A DNA stretch of 64,000 nt from Fasciolopsis buskii (taxonomy: Eukaryota > Platyhelminthes > Trematoda > Plagiorchiida > Fasciolidae). The notes beneath the pieces were generated by a model. The model worked only from the letters and a program-made list of their open reading frames with translations, did no database searches and was not told the origin of the DNA. Location of the stretch: NCBI GenBank assembly GCA_008360955.1, contig LUCM01007226.1, positions 188,104 through 252,103 of the forward strand, written 5' to 3'. Positions 58,511 through 64,000 of this stretch are shown piece by piece. A program made the position numbers and the translations under genes. Position 1 is the first letter of the stretch, and each line of letters starts with the position of its first letter.

Positions 58511-59650
58511 CTCATCATCGTTCAGCGTTAAACAGCAAGATAAGCCTCACTGACCGTTGCCTTTTCGCCACGGTTACTTGTTTGTATAAAAAGAATGAAT
58601 ATGCAAGGGGAACAGGGAGTAAATTAACAAAAGGCGGGAAAGAATGCTGCAGTAGCCAACACACGGAACAGAGTCTAGCTGTACCAACGTTCACTTTCAT
58701 TCATTATGATTCGATAGAAAATGACAACACGATCACCAGTGTTCACGGTTCACTGCCATATCCTTCAGTGTCTCCAGCCAGGTACTCGACAGGTCTTTCG
58801 GACCCCAACCACGGAGACGTAGACACCTACTTTACCTATGTTCGCTGTACATTTTAATATTCCACGTTGCCGCGTCGTCTGTTTACCTCCACATGGCTTC
58901 CTCTTCTCCTTTGTAAGAAGGAAAATAGGACTCGATATGATAGACGAGTGTTTGCCGTACGCAACACGCGATCCAACCAGTGTTGTCTACTAAGCTCCTT
59001 GCGCTGAGATAAGGTATTCTCAGGACCAGCATCTAATACTACATTCCTAATTGATCAGCCTTCTACTCCATCCACTCCTAGCAATACTACGTAGACATGG
59101 TTGACGGAAAGCTTCCAAGTGAGGATCATCTCCAACAAGCACACTCCTTGTTTCGCAACTATGCAACATAAATGGTGGTGAGCGACTATCTCGGTTATAG
59201 AGCGACTGTGAGCAGCCAACACGTCAACGAATCATAATTGTGCACCTGATGTTCTCGTCAAACTCAAGCACTGGTTTGGAACCATCAGTGGTCAAATATA
59301 GAAAGCCACCAATCATCCTCCACGTTTAACAGCCAAGTCTCGCAGCCATAAAATGGAACCCTATGAATAGCAACATGACACATCCCTCTTTAGAGAGCCC
59401 GATGTCACGCCGTAGCTACAAGTGTCACGGGTTTGAGGAAGCTACTCTTATTTTCACAATTTTCAATGTGATCTCCCCAACACCACCGGCTGTTGTCAAG
59501 CTCCCGAGATAGGTTAGGCTGTCGACTACATCTAACTGGATATTACTAGGGATGAGCGCAGGCACAAGCCAATGCCAGTCTTGAAGAAGTACCTTGCACG
59601 TTGAAAGTGCAATACACATCACATTTGAATGCCTCGGTTGCTACGCAGTT
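58511..59650 (-). mobile_element. RTE-type LINE, 5'-truncated, C-terminal half
   Basis: Tail CATCATCG at 58511, then the family 3' UTR to about 58920. Minus-strand coding follows: LRSIARSGWSRRLIN (near 59080), CETRSVLVGDDPHLEAF (59150-59100) and VVDSLTYLGSLTTAGGVGEI (59550-59490), the thumb region of the RT. It lies head-to-tail opposite the nearly full-length copy just upstream, with about 130 bases between. Confidence 0.78.
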
Positions 59651-61056
59651 AAAAAAGTTTAATAAATAGACATGACGAACAAGCGCGGGCTTGCGACCGA
59701 TTGTCGTTAACACGACATACTGAACTGTTAACTGAGACAGTCTAATATCACACTCTCGGCTCTGGTACTCAAAGTAATCTCCACAACAGCTTGATTATGG
59801 TCACCGGGAGCCGGATCTCCTGACATGCGGAGAGTGGGGCGAGAGTGAAGTTGTACCTAGGTTGCGGAGAGTGATTGTGAAGATAGGGTCTTGTATGCAC
59901 GTTTTGAAAATGCAGCATATAACAATTTTGACATTTCCACTCATTCGATCTCTGGTGGATTTTGCTCTATCTGGTATTGTTTGTGGATATCGAAAGCAAC
60001 CAAGTGAATTGGACATATAAACCTAAGCAGTGGGCTGAATTCATTTAATTACCTTTCGATAGTGCTAACATCAGGCAAGTCTACCGACCAGCAGTTATTC
60101 GTTGCTGGTTTCTAATTCGAGAGGACGGAAGTTAGCAAGGTTCTTCCTAACAGGGTCACTGGATGTCTTTGGATGAGGTGCCCTAATCGTTTTTTATTTC
60201 CAGAACATTATCCGGAACTTTCAAAAGTCTAACCCACAACTCAGCGGGGGTTAAGCCAGCCCGGATCGGTGACCGGTACATTCTTGGAGAAGTTTCCTCA
60301 GGCCTATCTTGTAAGACCACGTTTCCACTTACCCTCCGTTTTGTTCTGGCTAGTGAACGGATTAATTCCCCACAGTCTGTTCCAATCATTTGACTCTTAC
60401 ACCCGATGGAACAAGCGAAACGGGGCGGCGTAGGATCCTCACGTCAGAGGCTGCTCAGCTCAGATGATCGGTACCAAATGAATTGCGATGATCGTCTAAT
60501 GTTGGGATAAACTGGGTACTCCACTCTTCCATTCATCTAGTGAAGTTTTCCAACTAGTGGACTGCTTCTTACCGGTTTTGTTCGCTGAAGTCGCCTTTTC
60601 AGAGTTTAAACGGTCAAACGTTTAGAACCACATTACCCCAGCAACTGACTGTCTAACATTTAAATTCATCTGGTCTCTGCTCACTGACCTGTCGGGCATA
60701 ATTAGATCTTCAGCTTAAAGGATCCGTCCTTTATAACTTCTCGAATCATTGGAGGACGCAAATTATACCACTTCAAGGTGGAGTCTCGTCGCGGTAGATA
60801 TATGCCTTCAGGTTTACATCACTATCTGCGGGGGGACCAGCCGTCTCCCTGACTACAATTGTTTCTGATCAGTCGCCACTCGAGCATAGTGCAGATCGTG
60901 ATCCACTCCGCTTTCAGTCCTCGGGCCACGTGAGCCGACTGAAAGCCCCAAGTTCTATTTTTCAGGGTGTTGTTCACCGTTTTGGGCTGAAAACCAAAGC
61001 AAGGAGAAGGACAATGTTTGCCGGGTGAGCCAAGATTCAGATCGCTCGACAATATC
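59651..61056 (+). other. CCDC47 intron 7: no recognised content
   Basis: About 1.4 kb. Short frames at 59801-60016, 60183-60389 and 60822-61064 on the minus strand are unrecognised. The missing CCDC47 C-terminal exon was looked for here and not found. Confidence 0.4.
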
Positions 61057-62105
61057 ATCATCATTGAACACCTTTAAACAACATCAGCTCCGCTAACTGC
61101 TGTCTTTCCCATCATAAAAAGAATATATATGGTGGACAGAGAGTGGGTCCACAGGAATGAAGGATGGATACCGTAGCAGTTGACATACAAAATGCAGTCT
61201 GACTTTGGGAGCACCCTTTTGCAGCCATTCTTATTCGACAGAAAGTCAAAACGTGGTCGCCACTGTTCACGGCTTGTTGCTATATCCTTCAGTACGTCCA
61301 ATCAACTGGTTAAGGAACCTTTTGGAGCCCAACCAAGAAGACATGAGGCACGTACGTCGGCTGATTGTGCATTTCCTTACTCATCACTGTCATATACTTG
61401 TTGACCTTCATTTAGCTTCTTCCATTTCGCGGAATGATCAGAAAGCAGAACCCAACAGGTGTGTTCACCATGCGCAACACGCAACTCGAAAATTCCAAGT
61501 TGAATGGGCTGTGATACAGTAATCTAACAAGTATCCAATACTCTACTTTCATCGTTAATATTGCCCACACGATCATTTCGTTCATCGATTATCAGAAAGC
61601 TCAAACCCGTGAACATTTTCAGCACGCATACTCGTTGTCTCACAAGTAGACAATAGGCACCATTGAGCGAAAACTTCAAGTGGTATGCTGGGTTTCACAT
61701 TCATGGGTTAGTACGGGGCGAATGGCATCACTGTAAACATGCGTTTTAGTCCGCTGACTGATTTCACTGTGAGTCCACAACATTCGTCTTAAGTGGGGAA
61801 GGCTTCATCTATCCGTGATGCCAATGCATCTTTTGCTTGGATATTCATAAGCCGAATCGAGTCTAGCTTCTCAGTAAAATGGCGTATTTGATTGGTTGGC
61901 CGCTGGTCACCGGATGTTGAGTTATCAGATCTGGTTTCGTTGTGAGGGTTTTGATCCTTGGTGGATTCACTTCCAGTCCGATATATTTCGCAAGCCAATC
62001 AAGTCGGCTGATTATCGGTTTTAACAGAGTAGTGAAGTCCCTTGGTCTGGTAATTTCCACAAACTCCCCGTCCGAGATGTGCATTTTTGACAACTAAGCT
62101 CCAGG
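61057..62105 (-). mobile_element. RTE-type LINE, 5'-truncated
   Basis: Tail ATCATCATCATTG at 61057, a diverged 3' UTR, then on the minus strand DVLKDIATSREQWRPRFDFL (61300-61240) and CETTSMRAENVHGFELSDNR (61650-61590). The RT region after the catalytic box is LAKYIGLEVNPPRIKTLTTK (62000-61940). It begins directly beside the LTR-like unit at 62110. Confidence 0.72.
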
Positions 62106-62109
62106 TTAG

Positions 62110-62705
62110 TTGCGCAATGCCTGACTTTGTTATGTTGCCGAGTTTGGTTGGTCTATGCACACACTGAAGCACAAGACACAAGTACTCGCAGCGCACGATA
62201 TCACAGGAGCACACAGCCTGTAGTCTAGTAGGACACGAACACACACACAGGTTGGAGACACAAAAAGATCGGGCTGAAGACTCAAGGCCCGTAGTCGCAC
62301 AACGAATGGGACAGATCTGCTGCTCCCTTGAATGAGCAGCCACACGGAACAATAAGCGGCGCGAAATACGAACAGCTAGCCCAGCCCGCTGGCGGACGAG
62401 AGAAGACGAACACAGGGTACTGCCGCGCGTTTATTGGTGACCCACCAACACAAGTCAGAATTCAAGTGAGCTCTATCGTTCATATAGTTTTGTTGGGTGG
62501 CCTTGATCGATGTGTGGACTAGCCAATCACAGAACGGGCTTTTATGAATCTTTTCGCGGACATATAAAAATATTCAACCGCGCGATATTTAAAATAACGT
62601 CAATTTCGAAATACTGAGATAAAGATAGATTCTTTTGGAAAATTGGTAGCAGAAATGAAATCTGCACCTCCAAAAACCTTGGAATGGTCGTCGACCATAA
62701 CAGAC
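62110..62705 (+). mobile_element. LTR-like unit with adjoining internal sequence (inverted partner of 49.2-49.7 kb)
   Basis: Starts TGTTATGTTGCCGAGTTTGG (62127), with GAATGAGCAGCCACACGGAA, GGCGCGAAATACGAACAGCT and GCGCGTTTATTGGTGACCC (62418-62436), then a conserved flank to about 62705 including TCGCGGACAT and CGCGCGATATTTAAAATAAC. It parallels 49155-49730 throughout in reverse complement. The flank may encode the start of a Gag-like protein, but both copies are frameshifted. Confidence 0.55.
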
Positions 62706-63639
62706 TTATTGTCCAATCAGTGGCGTAGTTGAGCAGAACTGGCAAGAAGAGCAGCCTTTTTTAACTACGGTATTGAGTGCGAAACCCAAGGATTCTTCAT
62801 ACATGCGAATCGTTGCCGTACGTGTTCATTGGTGTTTCCCCAGGAGGCGTAATAGCTCGATTACCCCATTTGATTGAATTATGATCCGGCGAATAACCAA
62901 ATCGCGGATGACCCGGAAGTCGATGAAGCAGCCTGCCGTTGGCTATTAGAAATTATGGCGATACTACAGTTTTCGATGTAGTGTAAAGATTTGATTCACA
63001 AGAATTCTGGCAACACGAAAACCCTCTTGGTTCAGGAGATCGCATCGCTTTCTTGCCAAGAAGACACGGTAACAACGCCCCGGAATTCTTTGCGGCGATA
63101 ACAATCTAGATAAGCCATCGAGAAACTGCAGAACAGAGCAGGGCAATGTATGCCATTCGATGCGTCCCAAGGTTGCGGATATGAAGCTGTGGCAAGTCGT
63201 GAATAAGATGGGGTCATACTAAAAAACTGGCCGCGAACTAGCAGTGACAGTGCCGGGATGTGGTGGTTTCTTCGCCTGCCAAGCGCTCCCCCTAAAAGAG
63301 TCACGAAACAGTGATAGCACTGCGACGTGACGGATCTGGCCCGTCACTGAATAAGGCCATTGTACGTCGCTCAGTTGCATCTGGACTAGGCTTCTAGAAC
63401 AGGCGAATGAACCAGTTAATAGTCACCGACAAGCCTGGGACTACCCTGCTGCATTGCAGACTGCATTTCGATGTGCAAAAGCTAGAGAAGCATCCTCGAA
63501 CAAAAAGGCCGGTCGGTGCGACGAACACCATTTGTAACCAACTCCCGGATTTTTCTATAGGCAATCTAGACTTCTGTTGCTCCAACGCTATAGTGCCTTA
63601 CGGAACCAACACGCCTCGGTCCCTGCAATTGAGATGACA
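62706..63639 (+). other. no recognised content
   Basis: This follows the LTR-like unit and precedes an RTE start. Frames at 62964-63304 (minus) and 63407-63637 (plus) are open but unrecognised. It could be internal sequence of the LTR-like element or the 5' UTR of the RTE. Confidence 0.35.
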
Positions 63640-63870
63640 AGTCAGCGATCTGCTACTCTTTCTTGTAGAAAATCGGCGCACATAACATGTTGGAATGTAA
63701 GGATCCTAGTAGATCAAAGTACCACGATATGGGCAGTATATGACTACCACGTCGATATTAGTTATTTGCCAGAAGTTCACCTCGATTCGGGCTCATGATG
63801 TATTAACGTTCCAGGGGCGGGCGAAATCTGCTGGGCTTACAACAATAGACTAACGGGCACTCTGGGATGG
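63640..63870 (+). mobile_element. RTE-type LINE, endonuclease N-terminal fragment
   Basis: Plus strand: SAHITCWNVRILVDQSTTIW (63675-63735), YHVDISYLPEVHLDSGS (63747-63797) and then INVPGAGEICW. These follow the RTE endonuclease opening (WNVRTL.D, ..VDI..LSEVRL.GSG, I.VPG...YW). The expected Glu of the active site appears to be kept (PEVHL). Confidence 0.65.
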
Positions 63871-64000
63871 CGCTAGTGGCTGCACAAAGAAAAACAGTTT
63901 CAGTTTCAACTTTTATATTTAATAACATTTAACTGATATGCTTTAGTTTCAGTTTCTGCCCCACAACACTGTCTACTCCAAAGCGTAATAGACGAAGAGT

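Noticed and set aside
1..64000. CRISPR arrays, prokaryotic operons, phage or toxin systems
   Set aside because: No regularly spaced repeats, no ribosome-binding sites before long frames, no such genes; the window is clearly eukaryotic.

Overview
This window is eukaryotic, most likely from a parasitic flatworm (Platyhelminthes, Neodermata). A digenean fluke with a large, repeat-rich genome fits best. The assignment rests on one split gene with introns up to about 7 kb or more, and on dense, decayed RTE-, CR1- and BEL/Pao-type retroelements of the kinds that fill fluke and tapeworm genomes. It cannot be fixed to species from the sequence alone. No bacterial-style operons, CRISPR arrays or rRNA were seen.

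The only host protein gene I can support is a plus-strand homologue of CCDC47 (calumin), an ER membrane protein of the PAT complex in the multipass translocon. Seven coding exons lie between 37,268 and 53,923. All sit at GT..AG borders and together encode about 379 residues in register with the vertebrate protein: signal peptide, acidic lumenal stretch, one membrane helix and most of the cytosolic domain. The basic coiled-coil C-terminus is not found, so the gene runs past the right edge through a last intron of at least 10 kb.

Layout. 1-6,400: a stack of mostly minus-strand RTE copies, one carrying a SINE inside its endonuclease. 8,480-10,670: a plus-strand CR1-type element, followed by a SINE-like unit. 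14,280-17,880: the best-preserved CR1-type element (plus strand). 20,875-23,560: another CR1-type element (minus). 25,740-29,420: a BEL/Pao LTR retrotransposon body (minus). 30,600-31,700: a CR1 3' half (minus). 33,379-36,590: two consecutive CR1-type RT regions (plus). 37,268 to the end: CCDC47 with introns full of insertions. Intron 3 holds an RTE copy inserted into another RTE copy, and intron 7 holds a nearly full-length plus-strand RTE. An LTR-like unit occurs in inverted orientation at about 49.2-49.7 kb and 62.1-62.7 kb.

Almost every open reading frame outside CCDC47 is a piece of a decayed retroelement or has no recognisable content. I saw no coordinated novel gene system. The most interesting signals are the tRNA-like SINE families, the nested and internally deleted RTE copies, the inverted LTR-like pair, and a possible spliced-leader start for CCDC47.
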